A stretch of DNA of 64,000 bases, from assembly GCF_009720775.1 (NCBI RefSeq), contig NZ_WNKW01000003.1:64028-128027 (forward strand). Direction: 5' to 3'. The translations under genes and the position numbers were made by a program. Below are positions 36,262 through 45,272 of the stretch, piece by piece. The notes beneath the pieces are model-generated. The model searched no databases, was not told the DNA's origin, and saw nothing but the letters and a program-made list of their open reading frames with translations. Source of the DNA: Pseudoduganella danionis. Lineage in GTDB: Bacteria > Pseudomonadota > Gammaproteobacteria > Burkholderiales > Burkholderiaceae_D. The first letter of the stretch is position 1. Each line of letters opens with the position of its first letter.

Positions 36262-36585
36262 ATGGCTATCACCCTGACCGAAAAAGCAGCGAAACACATC
36301 AACCGTTACATCGAACGTCGCGGCAAAGGCATAGGCCTGCGTTTTGGCGTGCGCACGACGGGCTGCTCCGGACTGGCCTACAAGCTCGAATATGTGGACG
36401 AAGTGGCTGATGAGGACAATGTGTTCGAATCGCACGGCGTGAAAGTGTTCGTCGACCCAAAAAGCCTGCCTTACATCGACGGCACGGAACTCGATTTCGC
36501 CCGCGAAGGTCTGAACGAAGGCTTCAAGTTCAACAACCCGAACCAGAAAGACGCTTGCGGTTGCGGCGAAAGCTTCCGCATCTGA
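36262..36585 (+). CDS. iscA: IscA A-type iron-sulfur carrier
   Basis: The 107-residue product has the three conserved cysteines of A-type carriers, one in [11 protein letters not shown] (about residue 36) and two in the terminal ACGCGESF. It delivers clusters or iron to target proteins. The start [13 protein letters not shown] is typical. It lies between iscU and hscB. Confidence 0.96.
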   Translation: MAITLTEKAAKHINRYIERRGKGIGLRFGVRTTGCSGLAYKLEYVDEVADEDNVFESHGVKVFVDPKSLPYIDGTELDFAREGLNEGFKFNNPNQKDACGCGESFRI

Positions 36586-36591
36586 CCAGCC

Positions 36592-37110
36592 ATGCAAAAC
36601 CACTTCGAGCTGTTCAATCTGCCCCTGCAATTTGCCGTCGACGCGCAAGCGCTCGATAGCGCCTACCGCGACGTGCAGAACCGCGTCCATCCCGATAAAT
36701 ACGTCAATGCCACCGACGCCGAGAAGCGCGTCGCCATGCAGTGGGCCACCCGTGCCAACGAGGCCTACCAGACGCTGAAGCATCCGCAGAAGCGCGCGCA
36801 GTATATGTGCGAGCTGGCTGGCGTGGATCTGCAGACGGAATCGAATACGGCCATGCCTATGGCTTTCCTGATGCAGCAGATGGAGTGGCGCGAAGAGCTC
36901 GGCGATGCACGTGCAGCGAAAGATGTGGATGCGCTGGAAGGGCTGGATCAGCAACTGCGGCGCGAACGCAAGACGCAACTGGCCGCCATCGAGCAGCAGA
37001 TCGCCAGCAGCGATTATGCGCAGGCAGCTCAGGGTGTGCGCGCGCTGATGTTCATCGAAAAGCTGAAGCAAGAGATAGACAGTGCACTGAGCCTGCTGGA
37101 AGACGCCTGA
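36592..37110 (+). CDS. hscB: HscB J-domain cochaperone
   Basis: The 172-residue product has an N-terminal J domain with the HPD motif in RVHPDKYVNA (about residues 32-34) and a C-terminal helical IscU-binding domain. HscB brings IscU to HscA and stimulates its ATPase. It begins 6 bases after iscA. Confidence 0.96.
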   Translation: MQNHFELFNLPLQFAVDAQALDSAYRDVQNRVHPDKYVNATDAEKRVAMQWATRANEAYQTLKHPQKRAQYMCELAGVDLQTESNTAMPMAFLMQQMEWREELGDARAAKDVDALEGLDQQLRRERKTQLAAIEQQIASSDYAQAAQGVRALMFIEKLKQEIDSALSLLEDA

Positions 37111-37243
37111 ACGGGCGCGCGGCAGGGCGACAGAGATAGCGCCCGCCACAGCAAGGCCAGCCTAGATACTGGCAGTACAGAGAGACTCAGGCCGGGCATG
37201 TCCCGGCATCATCATTTAATCAGAGCCGCACGGCATACACTAC

Positions 37244-39124
37244 ATGGCCCTTCTGCAAATTTCCGAACCCGGCATGTCCACTGCACCGCACCAGCACCGG
37301 CTGGCGGTAGGGATAGATCTGGGTACCACCAATTCGCTGGTTGCGACTGTCCGCAGCAGCATCCCCGAAGTGCTGAGCGACGAGGACGGCCGCCCGCTGC
37401 TGCCTTCCGTGGTGCGCTATCTGCCTAATGGCCATGCCAACATCGGTTACAAGGCGCAGGCTGCGCAGACCACCGATCCGAAGAACACCATCGTCTCCGT
37501 CAAGCGCTTCATGGGCCGCGGCCTGGCCGATATCGCCTACGCGGAAAACCTGCCTTACGATTTCCTCGATACGCCCGGCATGGTGCAGCTGAAGACCATC
37601 GCCGGCGTGAAAAGTCCGGTGGAAGTGTCGGCGCAGATTCTCGCTACGCTGCGCCAGCGCGCGGAAGATACGCTAGGTGATGATCTGGTGGGCGCCGTGA
37701 TTACCGTGCCGGCCTATTTCGACGACGCCCAGCGTCAGGCCACCAAGGATGCGGCCCAGCTGGCCGGTCTGAATGTGCTGCGCCTGCTCAGCGAGCCGAC
37801 GGCTGCCGCGATTGCCTACGGTCTCGATAATGGCTCGGAAGGCCTGTACGCCGTGTACGATCTGGGCGGCGGCACCTTCGATATCTCCATCCTCAAGCTG
37901 AGCAAGGGCGTGTTTGAAGTCCTGTCCACGGGCGGCGATTCGGCGCTTGGTGGCGACGACTTTGACCACCGTCTGTTCTGCTACATCCATCAGGAAGAAA
38001 AGCTGGCGCCGCTGTCGGAAGAAGATACGGCGGTGCTGATGGTGAAGGCGCGCGAAGCCAAGGAACTGCTGTCCAGTAAAGATGAAGTGACGGTGGATGC
38101 GGTGCTCAGTTCGGGCGAAGAAGTGCATCTGAAGATCACGGCGGAGACTTTCCACGAGATCACCAAGCACCTGATTACCAAGACCATGAACGCCATCAAG
38201 AAAGCGCTGCGCGACGCCAATGTCGATGCAGACGATGTCGATGGCGTGGTGATGGTGGGTGGCGCGACCCGCATGCCGCATGTGCAGCGTGCCGTGAGCG
38301 ATTTCTTCCACACCATCCCGCACGCGAATATCGATCCGGACAAAGTGGTGGCGCTCGGTGCTGCGATTCAGGCCAATCTGCTGGCCGGTAACCGCGCTGC
38401 CGGAGACGACTGGCTGCTGCTGGACGTGACGCCGCTGTCGCTCGGTATCGAAACCATGGGCGGTCTGGTCGAGAAGATCATCCCCCGTAATTCCACCATT
38501 CCTTGCGCGCGTGCGCAGGAATTCACCACCTTCAAGGATGGCCAGACGGCGCTGGCCGTGCATGTGCTGCAGGGCGAGCGCGAACTGGTGACGGACTGCC
38601 GTTCGCTGGCCCGCTTCGAGCTGCGCGGCATTCCACCGATGGCCGCAGGTGCGGCGCGTATCCGCATCACCTATCAGGTCGATGCTGATGGGCTGCTGTC
38701 CGTTTCGGCACGCGAACTGCGCTCGGGCGTGGAAGCATCGATCAGCGTCAAGCCGTCCTACGGTCTGGGCGATGACGACGTGGCACGCATGCTGCAGGAT
38801 TCCTATCAGGCGGCCGACGTGGACATGAAGGCGCGCGCCTTGCGTGAAGAGCAGGTGGAAGCGGAGCGCATCATCCTGGCGACCGAATCGGCGCTGGCCG
38901 AAGATGGCGCGCTGCTGTCGGCTGACGAGCGCGCAGCGCTCGATGCGCTGATCGCCAGTGTGCGCGGCGTAGTCGCGCAGTCGCAGGCCGGTGCCGTCGA
39001 TCACAGTGCCGTCAAAGCGGCAGTGGAATCGCTGGCGCAGGGTACGGAAGAATTTGCATCGCGCCGCATGGATCGCAGCGTGCGCAGCGCACTGGCCGGC
39101 AAGAAGCTGGATCAGGTCGTTTAA
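37244..39124 (+). CDS. hscA: HscA Hsp70-type chaperone for IscU
   Basis: The 626-residue product begins [10 protein letters not shown], typical of proteobacterial HscA. Its ATPase domain carries [14 protein letters not shown] and [14 protein letters not shown], followed by a substrate-binding domain. It binds the LPPVK motif of IscU and drives cluster release with ATP hydrolysis. A 133-base gap separates it from hscB, which may hold a processing site. No clear terminator was seen there. Confidence 0.97.
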   Translation: MALLQISEPGMSTAPHQHRLAVGIDLGTTNSLVATVRSSIPEVLSDEDGRPLLPSVVRYLPNGHANIGYKAQAAQTTDPKNTIVSVKRFMGRGLADIAYAENLPYDFLDTPGMVQLKTIAGVKSPVEVSAQILATLRQRAEDTLGDDLVGAVITVPAYFDDAQRQATKDAAQLAGLNVLRLLSEPTAAAIAYGLDNGSEGLYAVYDLGGGTFDISILKLSKGVFEVLSTGGDSALGGDDFDHRLFCYIHQEEKLAPLSEEDTAVLMVKAREAKELLSSKDEVTVDAVLSSGEEVHLKITAETFHEITKHLITKTMNAIKKALRDANVDADDVDGVVMVGGATRMPHVQRAVSDFFHTIPHANIDPDKVVALGAAIQANLLAGNRAAGDDWLLLDVTPLSLGIETMGGLVEKIIPRNSTIPCARAQEFTTFKDGQTALAVHVLQGERELVTDCRSLARFELRGIPPMAAGAARIRITYQVDADGLLSVSARELRSGVEASISVKPSYGLGDDDVARMLQDSYQAADVDMKARALREEQVEAERIILATESALAEDGALLSADERAALDALIASVRGVVAQSQAGAVDHSAVKAAVESLAQGTEEFASRRMDRSVRSALAGKKLDQVV

Positions 39125-39143
39125 ACATTTACAGAGGTTACAA

Positions 39144-39485
39144 GTGCCACAAATCGTATTCCTGCCCCACGCCAAACTGTGCCCGGACGGCGCCGTCATC
39201 GAAGCTGACGCTGGCAAAACGCTGTGCGACATCATGCTGGAAAATGACATCCACATCGAACACGCTTGCGAGAAGTCCTGCGCCTGCACCACCTGCCACG
39301 TGCTGGTGCGCGAAGGCTTCGATTCACTCAGCGAAGCGAGCGAGAACGAAGAAGACCAGCTGGACAAGGCATGGGGGCTGGAAGCCGTGTCGCGCCTGTC
39401 CTGTCAGGCTGTAGTGGCCGACGAAGATCTGGTCATCGAAATTCCGAAGTACACCATCAACCACGCTAGCGAAGGCGGTCACTGA
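39144..39485 (+). CDS. fdx: Isc-type [2Fe-2S] ferredoxin
   Basis: The 113-residue product has cluster ligands in [14 protein letters not shown] and a fourth cysteine in LSCQAVV, the adrenodoxin-like pattern of isc operon ferredoxins. It supplies electrons for cluster assembly. The start is GTG 39144, preceded by AGAGG. The encoded [16 protein letters not shown] matches the usual N terminus. Confidence 0.95.
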   Translation: MPQIVFLPHAKLCPDGAVIEADAGKTLCDIMLENDIHIEHACEKSCACTTCHVLVREGFDSLSEASENEEDQLDKAWGLEAVSRLSCQAVVADEDLVIEIPKYTINHASEGGH

Positions 39486-39486
39486 C

Positions 39487-39681
39487 ATGAAGTGGACGGA
39501 CATCAGCGCGATTGCGGAAGCGCTCTACGACAAGTTTCCCGATATCGATCCGCTGACGATACGCTTTACCGATCTGCATAACTGGATCGTCGAACTGGAA
39601 GAGTTCGACGATGACCACACGCGCGGTGGCGAGAAGGTACTCGAAGCAATCCAACAGGCGTGGATCGATGAAGCCAAATAA
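39487..39681 (+). CDS. iscX: IscX, small acidic Isc protein
   Basis: The 64-residue acidic product has the IscX features [20 protein letters not shown] and LEEFDDD near the middle. IscX binds IscS and modulates cluster assembly as an iron-dependent regulator in studied species. It starts one base after fdx and overlaps the start of the next methyltransferase gene. Confidence 0.95.
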   Translation: MKWTDISAIAEALYDKFPDIDPLTIRFTDLHNWIVELEEFDDDHTRGGEKVLEAIQQAWIDEAK

Positions 39682-40576
39682 GAACAAGGCAGCAGGAGCT
39701 GCCAAGATCGGCGCAACCGTCACGGGCGCCGACAATATGCCAGAAATCCGCGAAGGCCAGACGGTCGCGCTGCTGCAGGAACTGCATATCCTGACGCGCG
39801 ACGGCAAGATGAATCAGGACAGCCGTCGCAAGCTCAAACAGGTTTATCACCTGTACCAGTTCATCGAGCCGTTGCTCAAGGATCTGCTGGAAACCAAGGG
39901 CAGCATTTCGCTGGTCGATCACGGTGCAGGCAAGTCCTATCTGGGCTTCATCATCTACGATCTGTTCTTCAAGGCACTCAACGATGACTCGCACATCTAC
40001 GGCATCGAAACACGCGAAGAACTGGTCAAGCGCTCGCAGGAACTGGCGCAGCAATTCAACTTCCCCGGCATGTCCTTCCTGCCGCTGTCGGTGGCCGAGT
40101 CCACTGAGTCGAAGCTGCTGCCCGAACAGATCGACATCGTCACCGCGCTGCACGCGTGTAACACGGCCACCGATGATGCCATCGACTTCGCGCTGAAGAA
40201 GAAGGCGCGCTACATGGTGCTGGTGCCTTGCTGTCAGGCCGAAGTAGCTTCCGTGCTGAAGAAGAACAAGGGCAAGTCGCTGGCCAAGTCGGCGCTGACG
40301 GAAATCTGGCGTCACCCTATCCATACGCGCGAATTCGGCAGCCAGATCACCAACGTGCTGCGCTGTCTGCAACTGGAAGCGCATGGCTATCAGGTCAACG
40401 TGACGGAACTGGTGGGCTGGGAGCATTCGATGAAGAATGAGCTGATCATCGCTACCTATAAAGACCTGCCGCGTCAGCGGCCCTCGCAGCGTCTGCAGGA
40501 AGTGCTGGAGACGCTGGGGCTGGAAGAAATGGGCCAGCGTTTCTATACGCAGCAAGTGGCCGCGCAAACAACGTAA
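39668..40576 (+). CDS. Class I SAM-dependent methyltransferase
   Basis: The 302-residue product has a Rossmann-type S-adenosylmethionine-binding motif ([14 protein letters not shown] near residue 80) followed by [14 protein letters not shown], and a later segment ([16 protein letters not shown]) that fits the family. The substrate is unknown. ATG 39668 overlaps the last codons of iscX, which suggests coupling to the isc operon message. A role in iron-sulfur biology is not implied by the sequence. Confidence 0.75.
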   Translation: MKPNKNKAAGAAKIGATVTGADNMPEIREGQTVALLQELHILTRDGKMNQDSRRKLKQVYHLYQFIEPLLKDLLETKGSISLVDHGAGKSYLGFIIYDLFFKALNDDSHIYGIETREELVKRSQELAQQFNFPGMSFLPLSVAESTESKLLPEQIDIVTALHACNTATDDAIDFALKKKARYMVLVPCCQAEVASVLKKNKGKSLAKSALTEIWRHPIHTREFGSQITNVLRCLQLEAHGYQVNVTELVGWEHSMKNELIIATYKDLPRQRPSQRLQEVLETLGLEEMGQRFYTQQVAAQTT

Positions 40577-40592
40577 GAGGGTAGTGCAGAAG

Positions 40593-41615
40593 ATGAGCGG
40601 GCTGAATGAACAATGGCTGGATTTACGCAGCGACACCGTCACCCGCCCTAGCGCGGCGATGCGCGCTGCCATGCACGCGGCTGAAGTTGGCGACGACGTG
40701 TATGGCGATGACCCTAGCGTCAACCAGTTGCAGGACTATACGGCCGACCTGTTCGGCTACGAAGCGGCACTGTTCGCACCATCGGGTACGCAGAGTAATC
40801 TGCTAGCCCTGCTGGCACATTGCGGCCGTGGCGACGAATATCTGGTGGGGCAGGAAGCCCACACCTATCGCTACGAAGGCGGCGGCGCGGCGGTGCTGGG
40901 CAGCATACAGCCGCAGCCCATCAGCAATCAGCCCGACGGCAGCCTTGCGCTGGCCGATATCGCGGCGCAGATCAAACCGGACGATATTCACTTTGCCCGT
41001 ACCCGTTTGCTGGCGCTGGAAAATACTATCGGCGGCAAGGTGCTGGGGCTCGATTATCTGCAGCAGGCCACGGCGCTCGCGCATGAGCGCGGCCTGGCCA
41101 CTCACCTTGATGGTGCGCGCATCTGCAATGCTGCCGTCAAGCTGGGCGTGAGCCCAAGCGCGGCGGTGGCCGGTTTCGATTCCGTTTCTGTCTGCCTGTC
41201 CAAAGGTCTGGGCGCGCCGGTTGGTTCGGTGCTGTGCGGTAGCAAGCCGCTGATCGCCGAGGCCAAGCGCTGGCGCAAGATGCTGGGCGGCGGCATGCGG
41301 CAGGCCGGCATACTGGCTGCCGGTGGCCTGTACGCCTTGCAGCATCAGTACGCGCGGCTGGCCGAGGATCATGAGAATGCGGCCTACTTCGCCAGTGAAC
41401 TGGCCAAGGTGAAGGGCATCACCGTGTCTACGCCGCAGACCAATATTTTCTACGTCGATATTCCGGCCGACGCCTGCCGTGGCCTCAACGACGTGCTGCA
41501 ACTGACCCGTATCCGCGTTTCGATGGCGCCCCGTCTGCGCATCGTTACTCATATGGATACCTCGCGCGACGATATCGAACGCGCCATTACTGTTTTTGGA
41601 GATTTTTTCGGATGA
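40593..41615 (+). CDS. ltaE: Low-specificity L-threonine aldolase
   Basis: The 340-residue product has DLRSDTVTRPSAAMR at the N terminus and the PLP-binding lysine in VCLSKGLGAPVGSVLCG, both typical of LtaE. It cleaves threonine or allo-threonine to glycine and acetaldehyde. ATG 40593 is favoured for family fit. A GTG at 40584 is also possible. The stop overlaps the next gene's ATG. Confidence 0.92.
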   Translation: MSGLNEQWLDLRSDTVTRPSAAMRAAMHAAEVGDDVYGDDPSVNQLQDYTADLFGYEAALFAPSGTQSNLLALLAHCGRGDEYLVGQEAHTYRYEGGGAAVLGSIQPQPISNQPDGSLALADIAAQIKPDDIHFARTRLLALENTIGGKVLGLDYLQQATALAHERGLATHLDGARICNAAVKLGVSPSAAVAGFDSVSVCLSKGLGAPVGSVLCGSKPLIAEAKRWRKMLGGGMRQAGILAAGGLYALQHQYARLAEDHENAAYFASELAKVKGITVSTPQTNIFYVDIPADACRGLNDVLQLTRIRVSMAPRLRIVTHMDTSRDDIERAITVFGDFFG

Positions 41616-42355
41616 CCGAATCCACCACTGATCAAAGCGTCCGCCTCGCCAAGCGCGTGGCCGAGATGCGCCCTTGCTCGCGCCGCGAAGCTGAACTGTA
41701 TATCGAAGGCGGTTACGTCAGCGTGGATGGCGTGGTGGTGGAAGAGGCGGGTGCACGCGTCACGCCCGAGCAGGAGATTACGATTGCAGCCGATGCGACG
41801 CTGCTGGAAGCTGTACCGGTGACGCTGCTGCTGCATAAGGCGGTGGGCGTGAATGGCGGCATAGGCAAGGATGGTCTACCGGCGCTGCACCAGATCAGGC
41901 CCGATACGCTGACGCGCACGGCACCGTCGCAGCGCTTCCTCAAACGCCATCTGGCCAATCTGGTACTGACGCTGCCGCTGGAAACGCAGGCCAGCGGTCT
42001 GCTGGTGCTGACGCAGGATTTCCGCGTCAACCGCAAGCTGACGGAAGAAGCGGCGCGCATGGAACAGGAGATTATCGTGGAAGTGAGTGGCGAGATTGCC
42101 GAGAACGGTCTGGCGCTACTCAATCACGGCTTGCCGTTCAACGGCAAGCCGCTGCCACCGATCAAAGTGAGCTGGCAGAACGAGCGCCGTCTGCGCTTTG
42201 CCGTGAAAGGCCCGAAACCGGGCCAGATCGAGCACATGTGCAAGATGGTGGGACTCAGCGTGGTGGCTATGAAGCGCATCCGCATCGGCCGCATCGCCAT
42301 GTCCAGCCTGCCGCAAGGCGAGTGGCGCTATCTGCAGCCACACGAGCGTTTCTAG
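41612..42355 (+). CDS. RsuA/RluF-family pseudouridine synthase homologue with altered catalytic motif
   Basis: The 247-residue product has an N-terminal S4 RNA-binding domain (about residues 10-60, RVAEMRPCSRREAELYI) and a pseudouridine synthase domain of the RluB/E/F/RsuA group, ending in the family's RIRIGRI segment. The active-site motif is normally GRLD followed by SEGLLLLT. Here the stretch reads LPLETQASGLLVLT, so the catalytic Asp is Glu and the preceding Arg is Pro. It may be inactive, or an RNA-binding protein that kept the fold. It starts in an ATGA overlap with ltaE. Confidence 0.78.
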   Translation: MTESTTDQSVRLAKRVAEMRPCSRREAELYIEGGYVSVDGVVVEEAGARVTPEQEITIAADATLLEAVPVTLLLHKAVGVNGGIGKDGLPALHQIRPDTLTRTAPSQRFLKRHLANLVLTLPLETQASGLLVLTQDFRVNRKLTEEAARMEQEIIVEVSGEIAENGLALLNHGLPFNGKPLPPIKVSWQNERRLRFAVKGPKPGQIEHMCKMVGLSVVAMKRIRIGRIAMSSLPQGEWRYLQPHERF

Positions 42356-42409
42356 GCGCAGCCGCAAGAACGCGGCCTTAGTTCAAAGGCTACAGCAGGC
42401 CAGTGTCGC

Positions 42410-42964
42410 TCAGGCGGCGCTGGCCTGTTTCTTTTTCTTCGGCAGTGGCGGCAGTTGCACCAGACGGGTGCCCGTCAGCTTATCGTGCAGGAACTGGCGG
42501 TCGGCATCGAGGAAAGCCGTCATGGCCCACGCCAGTATGCCGACGCCGATGGCGCCCAGCGCCTGCCATTTTTCCAGATGCAGCACGGCGCTGACGATCA
42601 GCGCGGGCAGTACCCACATCCAGCTCAGCAGATAGCGTACGGCAGCCGTCTGCAGCGACAGATGGGCGTGGCCGGGGCGGATTACTTTGAGCCGCCACGT
42701 GCGCATGGCCAGCGTCTGACCTTCGCGGCTCCACTGATGGATGAAATAGGCACCCAGCACAAGGAACAGCAGGGCCTGACGCGTATGCTCGAGCGCGGGC
42801 GTGTGACGCGCCTGTACGATGAATTCGAATATCAGGAAAGGCAGAAACAGCACGGCGAAAGCCAGCAGCGTTTCATACACCATGGAGATCAGGCGGCGAC
42901 CCACGCCGGGGTAAGTTACTGCAGTTTCGGTAACAGGCGGAGTGGTTGCGAATTTATTTGACAT
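42410..42964 (-). CDS. RDD family membrane protein
   Basis: The 184-residue product has an RDD-type hydrophobic region with three to four membrane segments (PGVGRRLISMVYETLLAFAV at the start, then about residues 45-65, 95-115 and 118-140). RDD proteins are small membrane proteins of largely unknown function. Some act in ion transport. It is the last gene of the minus-strand sigma factor block and overlaps the preceding gene by 11 bases. Confidence 0.82.
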   Translation of the reverse strand: MSNKFATTPPVTETAVTYPGVGRRLISMVYETLLAFAVLFLPFLIFEFIVQARHTPALEHTRQALLFLVLGAYFIHQWSREGQTLAMRTWRLKVIRPGHAHLSLQTAAVRYLLSWMWVLPALIVSAVLHLEKWQALGAIGVGILAWAMTAFLDADRQFLHDKLTGTRLVQLPPLPKKKKQASAA

Positions 42965-43796
42965 TGCTGCTCGTAGGCTGTGCTGCGGCCGGCACGGGTG
43001 CCGGCGTTATGTTGGAAGCATTCGGAATCGTGGCGCCGTCGCCAGTTGCAGGGCTTGCGGTGCCAGTGGTGTAGCCGCCGCCCGTGCTGCTGCCGTTATT
43101 GGTGCCGCTGGATCCAGCTGCACTGCCAGCCGGTGCCATATTGCTGGCAGGGGGCATTAGCGGAGCGGGCAGCGGTGCTGGTGGCGCTAAGGCCGGGGCA
43201 CTGGCCGAACCGTTTTCCGTCACCACCAGTGGCTTGATCGGTGCCACGGTTTTGAGTTTGCTCTGGGCTGCTGTGGGCAGGTTGGCCACCTGTGGCTTCA
43301 CCGCCGCCTTGGCTGCCAGTTCTTTCTTTTCATCGTCCGACAACTGCTGGTAGGACTCCCATTGCGTGTTCTTCTGCGACGGGTCGATCTTCTTGGCGCG
43401 GGCGAAGTTCTGGCGTACCTGACGGCGTTCCTCCGGCGTCATACGCACCCACTCACGCATGCGTTCCTGCACGCGCGCCTGTTCGTCCGGCTTCATCGAG
43501 GCATAGCGCTTGATGATGCCCAGCCATTTCTGCCGGCGCAGCGGCTCCATCTGGTCCCATTCGCCAGCCAATGGCGCCAGCGTGTGCTGCTGTTCAGGCG
43601 TCAAATCCTTCCAGTGGGTCTTGTCGGCGGCGCTGCCTTTGCCGGCCACGCCGAGTGCACTACCGGCCTTGGCCAGCGGCTGGGCGATGGCAGGCGGCGC
43701 ATCGGGCTGGTTGCCGAACCATAGCAGGCCGGCGGCGGAACCGAGGATCAGCACCAACGCGACAGAACTCCACTTTGCCTGACGACTTAAAGCCAT
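42954..43796 (-). CDS. DUF3106 family secreted or membrane-anchored protein
   Basis: The 280-residue product has an N-terminal membrane or signal segment (about residues 10-28), a DUF3106 region rich in LTPEQQ, MKPDEQ and MTPEERRQVR motifs (about 60-155), and a long low-complexity tail rich in Ala, Pro, Ser, Thr and Gly. Its function is unknown. The repeated TPEE/Q pattern resembles periplasmic stress-sensor folds such as Spy/CpxP, but similarity is only suggestive. It lies between the DUF3619 and RDD genes. Confidence 0.8.
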   Translation of the reverse strand: MALSRQAKWSSVALVLILGSAAGLLWFGNQPDAPPAIAQPLAKAGSALGVAGKGSAADKTHWKDLTPEQQHTLAPLAGEWDQMEPLRRQKWLGIIKRYASMKPDEQARVQERMREWVRMTPEERRQVRQNFARAKKIDPSQKNTQWESYQQLSDDEKKELAAKAAVKPQVANLPTAAQSKLKTVAPIKPLVVTENGSASAPALAPPAPLPAPLMPPASNMAPAGSAAGSSGTNNGSSTGGGYTTGTASPATGDGATIPNASNITPAPVPAAAQPTSSNVK

Positions 43797-43798
43797 AC

Positions 43799-44203
43799 TT
43801 ATTGCTCGCTTTGATTCAGGTAAGCGTTAAAACCGTGGTCCAGATAGGCAGACAGCGGCAGTTCATCGGACAGCACGGCGGCGTCCAGTTCGGCGATTTC
43901 GGCGATGTGTTCCTGCTGCTCGTACTGGTAGATGCCGATCAGGCCAGCCACCAGCACCAGCAGCGGCAGGGCCACGCCCATGCGGTTGAACCACGAGAAC
44001 GACCAGTTGCCTCCTTGAACACCGGCCAGTTCGCTGCGCACGACAGGCGCCGTACGGCGCGCTGCGCCATCCGGTTTCTTGCGTGCGAGCGCCATCTGGC
44101 GTGCCTTGGCCAGCCGGTCAGTGGTGGCAGGAGGCAGATCGTCCAGTTGTTCGTTCAGTGCATGGCGCACTTTGTAAGCGAAATTCAGCTCTTCGGTGTT
44201 CAT
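43799..44203 (-). CDS. DUF3619 family protein, possible anti-sigma factor
   Basis: The 134-residue product has a cytoplasmic N-terminal part, one membrane segment (about residues 77-95, VALPLLVLVAGLIGIYQY) and a short acidic periplasmic tail. A single-pass protein encoded directly after an ECF-type sigma factor, with a 4-base overlap, is the usual arrangement for an anti-sigma factor. No anti-sigma motif was recognised, so that role is inferred. ATG 44203 is chosen over a longer frame that only shadows the sigma gene. Confidence 0.72.
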   Translation of the reverse strand: MNTEELNFAYKVRHALNEQLDDLPPATTDRLAKARQMALARKKPDGAARRTAPVVRSELAGVQGGNWSFSWFNRMGVALPLLVLVAGLIGIYQYEQQEHIAEIAELDAAVLSDELPLSAYLDHGFNAYLNQSEQ

Positions 44204-44769
44204 AGTGTTATCCCCTTGGCTTTCAGCGTTTCGGCGAGCGCATGCGTTGCTCGGGAGCAATGTGTCTTCACACTGCCTTCCGAACAACCCATAGCGAGGG
44301 CCGTTTCGGCCACGTCCATATCCTGCCAATAACGCATGAGGAAGGCTTCGCGTTGACGCGCGGGCAGTTTTTGCACTTCTGCATCAATTATTGCGAGCAC
44401 CTGATCGCGTTCTAACTGATCGGCGCTCGATTCGGCCGCGGCGCTGCCCTGTTCGGCCGCATAGGTCTCAAGTAGATCAAAATCTTCATGTTCGTCGCCG
44501 CTCGGGCCCATGCCGGAAAACAGGCTGACCCAGGTATTGCGAACCTTTTCCCTGCGGAAATAGTCGAGGATGGTGGTCTGGAGTATGCGCTGGAACAGCA
44601 TGGGCAGCTCGGCTGCCGGCTTGTCGCCGTACTTTTCGGCAAGCTTGATCATCGCGTCCTGCACGATATCAAGCGCCGACTCGTCCTTGCGGACGGCATA
44701 CACGGCTTGTTTATAGGCCCGGCGTTCGACGCTTTCGAGGAAGTCGGATAATTCTTTGTCTGTGGCCAT
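44200..44769 (-). CDS. ECF-type RNA polymerase sigma factor
   Basis: The 189-residue product has sigma region 2 (RRAYKQAVYAVRKDESALDIVQDAMIKL compressed near residues 12-40) and a helix-turn-helix of region 4 near the C terminus (DMDVAETALAMGCSEGSVKTH). It lacks regions 1 and 3, as in extracytoplasmic-function sigma factors. It heads a block with the DUF3619, DUF3106 and RDD genes, presumably partly under its own control. A pair of direct repeats lies upstream (44833-44886). Confidence 0.9.
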   Translation of the reverse strand: MATDKELSDFLESVERRAYKQAVYAVRKDESALDIVQDAMIKLAEKYGDKPAAELPMLFQRILQTTILDYFRREKVRNTWVSLFSGMGPSGDEHEDFDLLETYAAEQGSAAAESSADQLERDQVLAIIDAEVQKLPARQREAFLMRYWQDMDVAETALAMGCSEGSVKTHCSRATHALAETLKAKGITL

Positions 44770-45272
44770 GCGTAGTGGAATATGCTCGCCGGAAAGCCGG
44801 CGCTGGGCCGCTCAGGCGGCTCTGGAACTGAGCGCATGCTAGCAAAAAATAGTCCTTTCTGCAGACTTTTCGCCGCACGCTAGCAAGAAAATGCTGCGAT
44901 GCCGCGATATTTTCCAATTATCGCTTGCTCAAACGTGCGCGGCGGTGTACCGTATGGGACGCTTTGAACACCCCGAAGCTAAAGGTCAGATCGCCGCTGG
45001 CACACAACGCCGCAATCGATCCGACGCGCTTTCATATGTAGGCAGTTTGTTCTAACCCGCGCCACAAGCGCGAGAGGTATGTACAACCACTACAGACAGA
45101 TCTCGCCAACGAGTTTGCGTTGAGCACCGCTTTGCACGTCACTACGGTTGACGGAAGAGGCTGGTGTATTCGCATCAAAGACAGGGGTGCAGGTCCAAGC
45201 TGTAGCGGTATCCATATTTCGCCAGGAAAGAACATCCGATCAATCTCCAATGGACCTTGAAAGGAATGTTTC
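44770..45272. promoter_or_regulatory. 503-base gap between the sigma factor and ilvB; direct repeats, no gene seen
   Basis: No convincing gene was found. Near the sigma gene, a 13-base element CGCAYGCTAGCAA occurs twice (44833-44845 and 44874-44886), 41 bases apart, about four helical turns. Two short frames (33 codons from 44954, 14 codons from 45079) lack branched-chain-residue runs and convincing ribosome sites, so a classic ilv attenuator is not supported. The ilvB ribosome site AAAGGAA is at the right end. Confidence 0.45.

Noticed and set aside
44954..45055. Short frame of 33 codons upstream of ilvB as a possible gene
   Set aside because: No convincing ribosome site, no known family and no conserved motif. 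It is not needed to explain the region.
45079..45123. 14-codon frame upstream of ilvB as an attenuation leader peptide
   Set aside because: It has no run of Leu, Val or Ile codons, GAGAGG lies too close to the ATG, and no terminator/antiterminator pair is seen before ilvB.
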